NCBI GenBank assembly: GCA_031258265.1
Contig: JAIRNB010000043.1
Location: forward strand, 1 to 5,692
Reading direction: 5' to 3'
Source of the DNA: Treponema sp.
GTDB taxonomy: Bacteria; Spirochaetota; Spirochaetia; Treponematales; Breznakiellaceae
Length of the DNA: 5,692 nucleotides
Within the stretch, counting starts at the first letter, position 1. The number at the start of each line of letters is the position of its first letter. A program made the translations under genes and the position numbers. The notes under the pieces were generated by a model that did no database searches, was not told the origin of the DNA, and saw only the letters and a list, made by a program, of their open reading frames with translations. This document shows, piece by piece, positions 5,527-5,692 of the stretch.

Positions 5527-5692
5527 GTACGCCCGGCATGGGGAGTAACTCGGCGGTGAAAGTCCGCTACACGCTTGGTAGTAGGAAGTGTTAGCCGAAC
5601 GGCAAGGGTGTCCATCGTGAGGTGGAATCTGAAGGAAGCCGAAGGCAAAGTCCCGAACCGACGAACAGAAACCGCATATAAGGCAGTACAGG
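5527..5692 (+). mobile_element. 5' part of a bacterial group II intron (domain I RNA), cut by the window edge
   Basis: From about 5527 the sequence matches, by eye, the conserved start of domain I of bacterial group II introns: GTACG, a CCC-GGCAT-GGG hairpin (5532-5542), GCGG..CCGC followed by TACACG, then GGTAGTAGGAA, AGCCGAACGGCAAGGGTGTCC, ATCGTGAGGTGGAATCTGAAGGAAGCC, and CGAACAGAAACCGCATATAAGGCAG near the edge. These introns self-splice and move by retrohoming with a reverse transcriptase/maturase, whose gene normally lies in domain IV and would be to the right of this window. The 5' end is placed at GTACG; the usual consensus is GTGYG, so the third base deviates and the boundary could shift by a few bases. 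No part of domains II-VI is visible, so integrity cannot be judged. It sits in an intergenic region on the same strand as the operon. Confidence 0.85.

Overview
The window reads as a piece of a spirochaete chromosome, most likely a Treponema of the GC-richer termite-gut type. This is inferred from the style of the three proteins, from the moderately GC-rich coding sequence with many CCGG/GGGG strings, and from the pairing of an MMPL/RND transporter with a LolA-like periplasmic protein. No rRNA or other marker gene is present, so the taxonomic call is tentative.

About 90% of the window is one tight operon on the + strand. Positions 1-62 are a short leader. Positions 63-2759 encode an 898-residue inner-membrane RND/MMPL-type transporter with two six-helix halves and two large periplasmic domains. 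Five bases after its stop comes a 261-residue exported protein of the LolA-like outer-membrane lipoprotein-sorting family (2765-3550). Its stop overlaps, in a GTGA, the start of a 511-residue outer-membrane beta-barrel candidate that resembles the DUF1302 family (3547-5082). The third gene's ribosome binding site and GTG start lie inside a perfect 18-base palindrome, which suggests obligatory translational coupling.

Taken together, the genes look like an inner-membrane pump, a periplasmic half-barrel carrier for a hydrophobic ligand, and an outer-membrane barrel. This is the same trio logic as the proteobacterial RND (MMPL)/DUF1329/DUF1302 clusters. A lipid or other hydrophobic cargo moved between the two membranes is the best hypothesis. 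Direction and cargo cannot be read from sequence.

From 5083 to 5526 there is no convincing gene. The stretch holds a GC-rich compound palindromic element (about 5090-5231) that can fold as a closing stem around four hairpins, then an AT-richer part with two related GGAGC-TCT-GCTCC hairpins and short direct repeats. At about 5527 the 5' end of a bacterial group II intron RNA begins, just after the second hairpin, and runs off the right edge. Its reverse-transcriptase gene would lie outside the window.
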